Below, one piece after another: positions 25,056 to 38,300 of a stretch of 64,000 nucleotides of DNA (position 1 is its first letter; each line of letters opens with the position of its first letter). Source of the stretch: Setoptus koraiensis (lineage: Eukaryota; Arthropoda). Made by a program: the position numbers and the translations under genes. The stretch covers positions 2,914,001 through 2,978,000 of the forward strand of contig CM106586.1 in assembly GCA_048013815.1 (NCBI GenBank), in the 5' to 3' direction. The notes beneath the pieces were generated by a model. It searched no databases. It was not told the origin of the DNA and saw only the letters and a program-made list of their open reading frames with translations.

Positions 25056-28000
25056 AACTAACAACAAAGAATCAACGCTAATATATATGTAGCGACAGAG
25101 CTTGCCAAGAGCTTGCTGTTACGTTGCGTTGCGTAATGTTGAAAGGTTCACGTTGGAGTGTGCGAGCTAGAGATTGAGATTTAGACAGAGATTTGGATTG
25201 ACATGACATGACATGACATATTATCTTGTTGCCCCCAGAGAGAGCGACTTTGCCAGGCCTTATCTAGCCAAGGCAACGAGCTTATTGATCTTGCTCTTGA
25301 CGCGCCCCCTGCCCCCTCGTCTCCCGATAAAATAGCAGATAAAATGGCAAGTGACTGCAGCAGCAGTTGGGATGTTCGGGGATTTTCGGGGGCCAGATTA
25401 GCTGCGTGCGCCGAGCAGCCAATTTGCCATTTTGTCGATAGGGGGCACAAAGGAGCAGTCAGACGATGCAGACAAGCGCGCAGGCGACATTGTTATTATT
25501 ATTATTAATGATGTTATATAATATTTTTGATACTGTTGCTGGCGTTGATCCCATGGTGATGCATGTCTACGCACTGACAGCCAACGACAGCCACGTCAGG
25601 GCCACCGTCAGCGCTCAAACATGCTAATAATAACTCCTAACAACTGTCCCATTGGCATGTCATGTCCACACACAGCGTCATTTAAATAGGGATAATTAGT
25701 CATTATTTGCAGTTATCGAGTTATATGCGCATATCATGGCGATATGCACTTATAATATTTATCGTATATGCGGATATATTTGTATCATGTGTTACCGCAT
25801 ATATCCGCATGTGACACAGGCTCGCCGTTGGTCGGCTACAGTTGCGCAATTTGACGGCCTCCCGGGGAATACAACTTGCGATTCGCAAGACACATTTATG
25901 CTCGATATAATAACGGATATATACGGATATATGTATATATATTTAGACAGTCATAGCGAGCACAAGTTGCATATTGCATCAATGCGCGTTTGTTTGCCAC
26001 TAGCTCGCACAATGGTCCACTTGCATTGATACAAGTCCGGCAAGTTGGGGCCCCACGCAATTATTTATGACGCAATAATAAATATCGACATACGACACTG
26101 TCATGTTTGCAGTCACTGAGATGCGCCCTCAGACAGCTTATCTGCTGTCTGATATCTACAATCGGCACACAAAAGACACACACACACACACACACACAAC
26201 AGACATGAAATCTCATCAGCAAGCATCTTTGATTATCGTCATTAATCACGAGCAAATCACAAGTTTCCCGTGTGCACATTTCCGACTCAATTGTCGCTCA
26301 TTGGAATGGCGTCTTGGATCGCGTTTCACTGTCGAGCGCACGTTGTGGAGCGGCCCACTGACCACTGGTCAGCTTATGATTGATTAATAATCACTATTTG
26401 CACATGGCATGTTGTTAGTCGGCCTTGTGATATCGGGCCATTTGCACAGATCTGTTATCTGAGATTGTTGTGTTGGTTGCGGGCATGATCGAGCCCAATG
26501 ATGGAATAACAATAAATAAATAAGCGAGCTCGGTCCCCCTCAGTCATTCGATCGGCTTGACCTCTAGAGTTGACGCGCGATTCAATTGTTTGCCGGTACA
26601 ACAGCGACATTTCGGCCCCAACGATCGGGCCAACACGGCGATTGGATATTTTAAACAGTAGGGCTAAATCGGATTATCTGGCGGCATTTGCCTTCGTCTA
26701 GACTCTCGAGTTGTTGTCTGTTGAATTTATTCATTATCAGCCATAGTTGAGCGTACCCACTCTGTGACTGGATTTGCCTAAATGCAGGGGCTGTCTGCAC
26801 CAACGACAGAAAGGGCACTGAATAGGCAAATTGCTCCATCAAAACATAAGTTTGCCCCTGACTGGCTAACGTTTGTTGGCACAAATTATGATAGATTCGC
26901 GGGATTTATTCATGGGATCAATTTTTATCCCCCATCAATAGGATATCTGGCGCTATGATTTATGCCGTGTATGAGTGTTGTTAATGGGGCTGCCGGCGAG
27001 ACGCGGCTCGCATCAACTACAGCGAGTGTTGGGGCCAGTAGTTTAATAAATCGTTGTCACTGATTGCTGGGCTCGCATGCCCGATCAAAATAAATACTAA
27101 TAACAAAATGACACATAATCAATGCTCCTTGTCCGTGTGCCGTTTGTTTCTAGTCACCGGAATCTGGTGGCTGCCTGCTGGGGCCTGGCGAAACTGGGGC
27201 CCCAGCAAACAATGTTGCCGCAACGCAATATTAATGGGCTCCTAAATCTTATCACACACTCACTAAGCCTTATTCATTGATTTATTGTTGCCCGCTGCCC
27301 GTCAAATGTCGCCCTCACTCTCCCTAAATACATGTGGAGAGATTTATTTCGAGCCTATTGTTTTAATCTCTCGCTCAATCAACTTGAATGCATCAAAGCG
27401 AGCGTTGGTTGCATTTGAGCGGCCGACGGCGCCAGCCGAGCCATTGAGACCGGCTCATAAGCGGCTGCCTATTGATTGGCTGGCCAGAGTTTTTGGCCAG
27501 AAATCGATCAATGATCGTCGTCTCAATAGACTGTTACTGGCCTTCGCACGGTGCTCATTTATCCGGCCTCTATCCGGCCAGTTGAGCCGCACAATGCGCC
27601 CGTGTCGCCCGAGATTGTTCTCTGTCAAGCTCGATGGAGCTCGCTCTCGAGCTTTGGGCCGCACAAACTCGGCGGGATTATTGTTGTTCGGTTACTGCCG
27701 GCTCAGCACAATAGCCGATTATCCCATCATCAATTGCTGTTCATGACAACGTGTTGCGTAGTGCCAATTTGCTGGCTCAATGTATTCAATTTGCAGCGGC
27801 GCATACTGTCACAGTATCGGCCCAACTGCATCGCCCGGCCGGCCCGACGAGACTCAACGCCGGATGGAGCAGCCATAAATCACGTATAAATGGAGGCTGG
27901 ATTATGGCGCAACGTTGAGGGCGCCGCCGGCCTAAGAAGAATCCGCTAAGAAGAATCCGCTGAGAAGAATCCGCTAAGAAGAATCCGCTAAGAAGAAGAA

Positions 28001-29902
28001 GAAGAAGCCGGGCTAAGATTGTAGGGTTAAGATACTGTGTGTGTGTGCCCATAAATGATTGAATTTTCGCCTTGCCAAGGGCTCGCCGCGAGTGGCGACG
28101 AGCAGAAAAAGCGCTCGGCACAGTGCGGGGGCGCCAGCAGCGCCAAAATGGGGCGCCACTCAGACTTGAGGCAAACAGCGCAACGAGCCGCTTCTAGCGC
28201 CACTGATTCGAGGCGAAGCTCAATTTGGCGTCAGCGCTGGCTTCGCGAAAGTTTTCGTCTCTTCTTAAGAGGCGATACTCAAATTACATTATTTAACGCC
28301 GCTCGCCCGGCTCATAAGTCGGCCGGATTTGTTGATGCTGCTGTTGTTGTGGGTGCCGTTGTTGCGCGATTGTTGTTGTTGTCGCAATTGTTACACACAA
28401 CAACCGCCACCGAGACAACCAAGCCAGAGACAAAGAGCGAAGCCAGGCTAATGATATGGCGACAACAACAATTATCCTGTCGTCAGAGGCATGTCATTTG
28501 CATTTAGTGTAAAAATATCTCCATTTGAGCGGCGCAAACACGCTCGCTGCCACATCCGTGTCGCTCCGGCTGCTTGCCAAAATTTGCTCTATTATAGTTT
28601 ATGGATCGCATGGGGAGCTCGCCCGTCTCAGACGGCTCGCCCGCAAGCCGCTCGAGCCTCTCGAGCAGTAACTAGATATCGCGCGAGCGAGTTCCGCAGT
28701 ATCGGGCTTGTTCGCATCGTCAGTCGCGGGATGTGCGACTTTCGAGGCGAACAGCCCCGCACTCGACGCACGCAGCCTGTGTGCCGGCTTGCGAGATGCG
28801 GCGCATAGGGGCGCCGCGAACTGTTCGCGGCGAACGGGATCGCAAGGCGCCGCTCACGCCACACTAGCTACCGATTGGTTTCGGCGCGTGTGCCATTCGC
28901 GAAAGCCGAGCCACTCGGTTGCGCAGCATGAGTCAGAGTGAAAATCGTCCAGATCGGCCCATGAAACACAATCCGCGATTTTTGCCATTTCGGCCTCAAT
29001 TCGTGCGCCGGTCATCGGAGCATCGCAAACTGCAACCGGGACTTCTGTGGAACCAACGAACGTTGGAACGCTCCTCGGCGGTCAATAATTCGCAGGTCCG
29101 GATTTGGCCAGTTTTTCAGCCGAATTTCACTGGTCAGCCGATTAACTTCCGGTTGGCAAATTTCTCGCCAGTCTGTTCTCGTCGGCGCTTTTCGTAGCGG
29201 CACTCGGATTGCAACTCTGACTCAGAACTTCTGAGGTTGAGTTTCGCGTTGTGACCGCTCCATTCGACAGCGTCCAGTGCAGCAGCGATTGTTTGTTGTT
29301 GCGTTCGCATTTCGACCGCCGATTTTCAGATTTCGAAGCCGGCACAGTTTTGGTATCATCGTCATCGCTCATGATGCAACACAGACATAGAAATTAGTGT
29401 CGATTCTCTGCATTGCAAAGTCTGCAATGGAGGCGCCGCTCTGTGCGCGCCCCTTTGTGCGGGTGTCGGTTGCAGACAGCGAAAAGTTGCGCAATTTTAC
29501 AAAATCTCGACACGAATCGCGCGGCTCCACTGAATCGGGCCGTGTGCCCGTTCGGGCGGACCCGGCGCGAATGTAGTCGAGAGTCCCGCCCACAGGATCC
29601 ATTAAATGTAATCTGGCGGACGGGCGCCGCTAAAAGCGCCGACCGGATTGGCGCGGTTAGTGCGAGTCGCGCGCACTGTCGGCGGGCCGCAAATCATTTG
29701 CGGTGCCGGGCTGTAGCAGCAGCAGCGGATATTGGCGCCACTGTGAGGGGCTGTGTCTGGCTGAGACATTAGGCAACATTAGACCTGCGACAGGACACAA
29801 TGGAGACGCCGATTTATCCGCCAGGGGAGAGCTTGACGGGCGGCGAGGGCCCGAGAACTGGCCCCGTTGCGGGCCCTCGCAGTACATAGCGACTTTTGCG
29901 CG

Positions 29903-29942
<40 letters not shown>

Positions 29943-31505
29943 CAATTGAAACACGGCGGCAGTGAATAGAGAGCGGTTATGTTGAACAACAAAATGGCCG
30001 CTCAAATGTGCTGCTAGTTGCGAGAGGTGGCGCCCCGCTCGGGGGCGCCACTAAGACGAGGAGCCCCCACAAACAAGCGAGCAATCAACACACTGCTCGT
30101 GCCACAGCGAGCGCTATTATCCGACGGCACAACACGAAACCATTTAATGTTCTGTTCTGGTTCACTTGCTCGCTGGCTAGACACAAACAAGCAGCCACTC
30201 TATTCATTATCGCTTACCACTGTGCCGGCGCGCTCAAGTGGGGCCCAGGCCGGCGAGTGGCCGGCAGCGCGCGCTTAGTTCGCGCGCAAAGAGAGGTGCC
30301 ACTTTGTTGCGCAACAACGCTAAGATGATCCAATTTGCGCAGCCTGAGTGATCGTCAGCGTGGCCGCTTTTAGCCCTGGGCTCCATTAGGTAGATTGCCG
30401 GCGCGTGCAAGGCAGAGGGCGCCGCTGAGCCGGCCATTTCGCTGGGGCCGCGCGCCAATCGGGGGCCCCGGCAACGCGCGCCACTCGCCGCTCCGGCCAA
30501 ATCGCCCAAAAGCCACTGTGGCGCGTTTGATTGAAACTCTATGCCGCGTTGTTTGCATTATGTAACTCACTCACTAGATTGGGTTAGGCCGGTTAACCGC
30601 AAACATACACACTGCCACTTGACAGCGGCACACACACACACACGCGAGAGGGCGCCATTGGGGTCCGAGCGGGCAAGCGCCGCAAAATCACTTGGTGCGC
30701 TCAAATCAAGCTGACCGACAGCGGGCCGGCTATCACGTTAACAGCGGCCAGTTATATTAATGTGTCGTGTCATAGGCGACACGCAACCAAAGAGCGCCCT
30801 CTTTGTTTCGGGCCGGCCACAAACAAACAATGCATTTCAGTTGGCGCGGCCCTATTAAATGTCAGCGTAATGTTAGTCTATAACTGGCAAGAATAACCAG
30901 CAACCAGCTCGGCCCCAACAGCTGATCGGTGATCGGCAGTGATTAGCCCGCTGATTATATAATAATGTTTGCTTGTTTGCTAACGGTTTGTTTGTTCATA
31001 CACTGTCACCGGGCGCCGTGTTGTTGCATGAAATTGTATTATTGGCTTGCTGTCGCTTGATCGGTTGGCGGGCCTCGAGGTTGAGGCTGGCAGTTTGGGG
31101 CTCGCGACGGCTAAAAAGAGTCAACACGAGCGAAGCGTTCGCCAAAACAAACTCGCCGCTCGCACTGCCACCTATGCAAACCAAGGGGCGCCGACCTCGG
31201 GCCCAATTTCTTGTCGACTGCGCCACACTGCCGCAATGCAATTTGCGCCGCACACCTGACGCAATCTTTGCGGCCCGGCCAAATGTCGCCTCCGTTGGCG
31301 TCAACGCCAACCAGTGGCGCCATTCGGCGACAATTTGGCGCAACGGCTCGACAATTTCGCGCTGCCCCGCTGTCTGAGTGGGCCCGTCGATCGCGTTACA
31401 GTTACAGGTAACGGCACAGTTGGCCCCGTTGTAGTTGCGAGATGGAGCGATCGGCGATTGCAACATTGCTGACAATGTCACGTTCGTCTTTGTTGTTGTT
31501 GTCGT

Positions 31506-31593
<88 letters not shown>

Positions 31594-32345
31594 GCTGTCG
31601 TTGTTGCCGTTCTGCTTATATCATCTGCTCGCAGCTAGCCTGAACAGTGACAATATGATATCACCTGTCTTGTTGTTTATTGGAGTCACGATCGCCCGGA
31701 AGCGGCGAATACGCTCACCGTATTACGGTGGTCGCCCTGGCGACCAAGGGCGCAACCAGCCAGCAAGAAACGCTGGCTGGTCGGCTTGCTGGCCGGATCG
31801 TGCTCACCATTTTGATGTTATTTGTGAATTTCGGTTGCTCTTTTTGTCTATTTGGCCCTCTATGGCTTAAAGTCTAGGCTGTTTATCGGGCAAGTTTTGG
31901 CGCGCTCATTGAAAGATACGCGCCGCCGCCGCCGGCCCGGCGGCCACAAAGTGCACACTGAGACCTCTTATCTGGCTCTCATCTTGCAACCAATGGGGCC
32001 CCTATCTCCGGCTGGCATCTCGCTATCACTGGTGCTGCCGTTTGGGGCGCACTGATGGCCTTGGGTTGCGTCATCTGAGCACAAGTGCAGCTATCAGCGT
32101 GTGGCGAGCGTCAACTGTAAGCGTTGTTGTCATCAGCAATTCTTGGCAAGCCACCAGCTAGCTAGCAGCTACCTGTGCAGTGCCACGAGTAAGTGTTTCT
32201 GTTAACTTGTGCGCCACTGTTACACGTGCCAAGTACGTGCCTTTGTTTTGTTTGTAGCAAGTAGCTCGAATGGCCAGCTCGTTGCGTGTGCCAATTTGCC
32301 TTTGGCTAATTAGTGGTGACGCAACAACAGCAGCAGCAACAACAA

Positions 32346-32379
<34 letters not shown>

Positions 32380-35300
32380 AGCGACGACAGCAACAAAAGC
32401 GACGACAGCAACAACAGCGACAACAACAATAGCGACGACAGCGTAAACAACCAGCGACTGGGCCCAAATTGACAACAAGAAAGTGCGCCCATCTGCATAC
32501 TGACACTGGCAAGGGGGCCATAAAAAGTGGTTGTTGCAGCAGCGAAACAACAACCAGTTGGCCGGCAGCGCCAAAGACGACAATTAGACTAAACGACATT
32601 AGGGCGCCCAACAACGGGCGACATAGTTGCCGCGATAATTTTGTTAGCCAACCGACTAGCGGCGCTGTCTAGCCAGCGATGCAAGGGCCGGGCCACTTAT
32701 GGGGCCCCGCTTGCGCCCATAACGCGTCTTATGCTGACAGCTTACGCGGGCTGCATAAGTGCCGCGCGGGCCGGTCGCCCGCTGCGCTCAGGTAAAATCT
32801 GGCCGGCAGACGAAACAACGGCGCGGCCAGGCTAATGACGGCCGCCGCCAGATGAAACGGTATGATAATTAACACGACATGCACAACGTACATTGTTGTT
32901 GTCGGTGGCCCCGTTGCAGCGACGCGGCGCCCGCGGACAACAGCAACTGTCGCTGGCGCGGAGCGACGCATTAATAATGACTTGCCATAATCACAAACAT
33001 TGACCGGATGTGCCAGCTCAACGAAAGCGACACACAACATTGGACAACGCCGACGACAATAACAAGAAATCATCGCCCTCGATTAATATGCGCATTAATG
33101 GCACATAAACAACAAGTATTATGATAACGGGAGCGCAGCCAAACCGGCCCCATAAAGGGTCAACAAACTGCGCGCTGCCATTTGATACAGTGCGCCGATA
33201 TGATATATCATAGGGGGCGCCATTGTGAATCGGGATTCTCGTCGCGAATTTCACCGGCCAAACAGCGGCTATTTTGGTCGGCGAGGGAGGGGGGGGCGTT
33301 TTTGCGGGTTAGCGTCGACACGAGTTGAGAGCACATTATACGCTTCAAACGGCGCATCAAATCGCTCGCATCGGACGGGCCGCAATGGCGGCCGGACGGG
33401 CCAGGTATTGAGAGCGCGCCCAGCGACACATTTATGAATTAATCATGGCCGAGGCCCGAGCGCTAATCACGGCCGCGACCAACTGACGCGTTGCGGGCCC
33501 ATTGTGGCCGGTCGCAAGTTGACGGCGGCGCGGCTCCCGACCCCGAACAGCATGCGGCCCCACAGAACGCGGCTAAATGAATAACGGCCGAAAATAGTGG
33601 CTGCAAATAACGAAAAGTTTGCTGCAAACTGGCAGAATGAGCCCACGACGGTGGCGCCACCGTGACAGGTAAGGCGAAGCGGGTCACACAAGCATACGCA
33701 ACACGGCGGGCATGGCGGGTATATCCAGTGTAGCTTGTGGCCGGTGTAGCGAGCCGGGCCCATTTAGCTGCATAGTGATATATTGGAGTATCGCACAATT
33801 TTTGTGTGCGCGCCATCATTTGGTATTTATTGTATTCCGGCCGACATGACACCGGCGGCTGAGGCGGCTGCGGCGGGCCCGTCGTGCTCGTCGCGCCGAC
33901 GGGCGCTTAACGGGCCCTCGGCTCACAGTTTGCGAGTGATTGAAATCGGTCAAACGAGCCTAAGCGCTGGGTCGCGCACTTATCGGGCGCCCATCTATCA
34001 AGCGGGCGCCTGTTTGGTGCCGTGGCGGCGGGCTCCTGTTCCGTGGCGTCGCGACGGCCGCCCACCGACACGAGCGGCACGGGCAAGGAGCGCCGGGCGG
34101 ATGCGCGTGCTCGCGCGCCCAGCCCGCTGTGCCCGCTACGCCGGCCGGACAGAAGCCGCGAAATATATCCAGAGATATATTTCATTTTGCAAAAAGGCAA
34201 GCTTGCAGAAAGGCGCGCCAAGTGTCGCAGCGAACTGTCGAATAGAAATGTGCGCTGTCACTAGCTCCGAGCTAGTAGCTCGGCTCCTCGGGCCTCCGGG
34301 CCGCCGGTCGGCTGTCGCTGGGCTGGGCTAGCTAAATTAAACCACGCCGAGCCGGCCGGAATGGGGCCCCTCGCGACTCGCGAGCTTGAGCGAGCTCGCG
34401 GACGGACAACGAGGACACCTAGCGATCGCATTGTCTCTGGCGCTCGGGTGTCGCACTGTTACCGTGCCAGTGCACACCTATTGCACCGCCAGCCAAGGTG
34501 GGGCGCCCGTCTTTGGCCGATCACAGGCTCGCGCGCCGAGCGAAACTGGCGCAAGTGGCTAGCGATACAATTTTCAGGGGCCCATTGACGGGCTCCATTA
34601 ATTAGCTGGCGAGCAGTTGAGCGGCCCGCACTCTCGTCTGGCCTCTATCGTCTGGCCTCTCTCGTCCGGCCTCTCTCGTCCGGCCGCGGCCCAGACGGGA
34701 GAGTGCCCCCGTTGGCTCGTTCGGCTGCACGCGTATTATTGCGTCGCGCCGAGCCGCCCAGTGCGGGCGGGCGCCATGCAAGCCAAGCTCGCTCGCTGGT
34801 CCGCTGGCCATTGGGCCGCGCTAACCGCCGGTGTCGCTGTTGTCGCCGTCGCCCAGGCAACCAGGTGAGTGGGGGCTGCACAACGGTAAATTGTTTGCCC
34901 GTCGGCCTGAGTCGCTCGCCGGGTTGCATCGCTCGGGCTGGGTCACTCGCCGGGCTGAGTGCGCGCCGGTCGCATAGGGTCGCAAGTGGCGAGCGGCGAC
35001 TTTCGACTCGCGAGTCGCGCAAGTTGCGACTTGTTGTCGCGGCAGCCGAGGCCCGATTAGGCGGCCGGGCCCGCGTGCGAGCGGCGCTCCCGATGCGGCC
35101 GCACGATATTGGCAACAATGCGCGCCAACGGATGGTCTTGACAAAAGCGCCAGTGCGCTGGTCATTTGGCGGGCGCGTCGGGGGCGAGCGGGCGAGCGTG
35201 ACGCCGCGCGTGTCATGCATACCCAATTGGATGGTTACAATTGACAATCTCATCTGGCTGGCCGGGCAGGCTGAAAAGGGGAACGATCGGAGCCCCAGTG

Positions 35301-38300
35301 GCGCTCACTTCGGGCCAGCGCCAACCGGCCCGTAGTGAGCGCGCCGACCGCACATTGACGGTGCGTGCATGCCGAGAGCCTATTGAGGTTGCCGGATAAA
35401 AAGGCGACTTTTGGTTGCTTTTCGAGCCTGTCTCGTTTCATTGGCCAGCGACGTTCTTTGCATGCCGTTTGCGCGAATTCTTTCCTCTCCACGTTTTATC
35501 TTATCCGCGAACTAGGCGCCAAGCGACCATCTGGCTCACAATCGCCCCTGTGCACTTATTGGCACAGGCTTGCGAGTCGCGCCGGCCAAGAGGCCGGCCA
35601 ATTAATTAACGATCACGCTGGCCCGATTATCGCTGCGCCTTTTCTTTTCTTCAAGTGGGCCCCATAATCACGGCCGAGGATGCAGATAACGGCGCGCCGG
35701 CATTACAATAATGTATGATAAGTGCTGGCGCACAATGACAAAGCCGCGAGCGCAACTTTGTTGTTGCCAGCGGCGGCCAGCAGCGACCGACAACCACCGA
35801 CAGCGGCCCGCAACCACCGACAACCACCGACAACCACCGACAACAACCGCCTAACCACCAAATCATTAATTCCCCGTCGGAGCCCGCATAACGGCAGCCA
35901 CAACTGACAGCGCGCCTCATATCTGCTTATTCTGCTTGCATAATGGAGCGGTAAATAGACGTGGCCGTAATACGGCCGGCATAAGTACGCGCAAACCGCA
36001 GATCGCGAGATGGACACACACAGATAAAGCTTATTTTGGGGCCCGCCGCTCGCACGACGGCGGAGAAATAACGAGAACGAGCGCGGATATACGCGCGTGT
36101 GCGCAAATGTGCGCGATACGCCCGAATATATGCGAATATTCGCGAATATATGCGAATATCCGCGACTGCAGGCGAATATCCGCGAACGCAGGCGAATATC
36201 CGCGAACGCAGGCGAATATCCGCGAATGTGTGCGAATGGCCGCACACAAAGAAATGAGGCCTGCCTATCTAATTTACGGTTTTGTTCCTGGTCGCCAACT
36301 GACAACAATGATGTAACAAATTGCAACCGCTCGCTCTTGCAGGGGCCGCTCGGTATCGCGGCGCCGGTATCGCGCCGTCGGGATCGCGCGGTCGGTATTG
36401 TGCCGCTGGTACGATACAACCAATGTCGGTGTGACAACAATGTCGGTACTGGCGCGTCCGCGCCAACGGGCCTCTGGCGCGCACCGAGCAAGCCAAACAG
36501 TTGTGATGAACAACGGCTCATTTTGTTCAGTCTTGTGCGCTGTTCGCGCCAAGAATGAACAAAATTAATGGACGACCGCGCCGTTATGTCTGGATGTAAG
36601 TGCCAGACATGACGTAATCTATCTGGCTGGCGTGCCCGTCGTTTCGTTGGCTGCCCGCCTAATGCAACCCGCCGCAAATGGTGCATACCGCAACCGTACC
36701 CTGAAATGCCGCATATCGGCGCTACCGGGTATAGGTAGCGGCGGTTCTTGCGATGCTATCGTCGTTGCGGGCGGCATGGCAAATATTTCGCGCCGCCGCG
36801 CACCCTCTATGAGCCCCATTCGGCCCCGTATACCTTCCACGGGCCGGCGCCGCACCGGCCCCCCTGGAAGCCAGCAGCAGCAAGCTTGCCGATCGAGCAA
36901 ACTTGTTCGTCTTCTTGCGCAATATTTGTCCATGTCGACTGCTCGCGAGTCGCGACACACAAATGTGCATCAGATAGACGGCGCTCCATACGGCGCCTCA
37001 TTTGGGTGAAACACAATCCATTTCCTGTGGCGCGTTCTTTGTCTCGGCGGCCCGCGCCGGCCCGGCCGACGGTGTTTAGATGCTGACAGCGCCAAACACA
37101 CTGGCGCCGCGCCGGTTGTTTGCGCACTTGCGACTGTCGTCAGCGATCGTCGTCTCGTCCCGTTCTCGGGCCGTCCTCGGGCCGTTGTCAGGCGAATGTC
37201 GGGCTGGCTCGGGCCGTTGTCAGGCGAATATCGGGCCGGCTCGGGCCGGTGCTCGCTCAACAGCGTCATTGTTGCCGCCGGCGAACGGGCGAAGCGCTCG
37301 GCGCGACATGGCGCCAGTGGGCGCACAAATTAACATTTGATTTGTGTATTCGTATTCGTCAGTCATCTTGACCGCTCCGGCGCCGGTCATTAGCGACCGT
37401 CGTTAATCTCTGGCCAGTTGTCGAGCGCTCTCCCGAGGCCAGACGCGCTCGCCAGCCAGTTCCCGCTAACTAGTGAGACCGACCAGTAATAACAACAGCT
37501 CCCGGGGCGTCTCGTTCAAAGTTGCGCAAGCGGCCCGTGCCAGCAAGTGGCCGGCCCGCCAAGACGTGCCCAGTCTGCGCCATCGAATTCGCAAATAACT
37601 CGGCCGGGCATTATGTAACCATTAGACAGGGTTGCGCTAATGAATAACAGCGCGCTCGACGATTGAGCTCGACGATTGCGCTCGACGATTGCGCAACCTC
37701 GATCCGACAATCACAGCAAAACCGTCATATTGCGTCATATCGGTTGCCTGGGCCGGCTTGTTCGCAGCTTGAAATTCAATTGTGACGAGCGGCGGATATT
37801 CTCGCCGGACAAACACACTGTAAACACACACTGTAAACACACATTGTAGATACACAAATTGTGACATTTGCAAAGTTTGATGCCATACGACAATAATTGC
37901 ATTAGGCGTGGGGGCGCCATTTTCCATCGGGCCATTGGGGATTTCTCTCGATCTCGGGCCCTGGCGCCAATCGTGAGAAATGCCCGCAAGGTGGCCCGAG
38001 AATCAATTAATGAGCCCAGCACCGGCTCATTTGTCGGCTCACCGGGCGGTGATCGGGCCGCTCGGCAAACCCTCTCAAAACGCCAATCATTGGCGGTCAA
38101 TGGGCTCCCCGGCGGGACCCATTGCCAATGAGCCACTGGCGACCATTGTCGCAGTGCCGGCGTCCAGTCGGAGCTTGCTCATTGTATTCCGTGTCGGAGC
38201 GCGACAATTTTTAATTTATCGAGCCGCTCGCGGTCACCCTTGAGTGACGCTGGACGCCGCTAAATGGCGCAGCCAGACGGCAAGGGGACCCGATAAGTTG

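Noticed and set aside
31435-31870. Long frames of almost pure Val or Leu
   Set aside because: They are translations of the GTT array, with no start context or flanking domain.
36070-36240. Spaced GCGAATAT repeats considered as a CRISPR-like array
   Set aside because: Units are head-to-tail without unique spacers; it is an ordinary tandem repeat in a eukaryotic intron.
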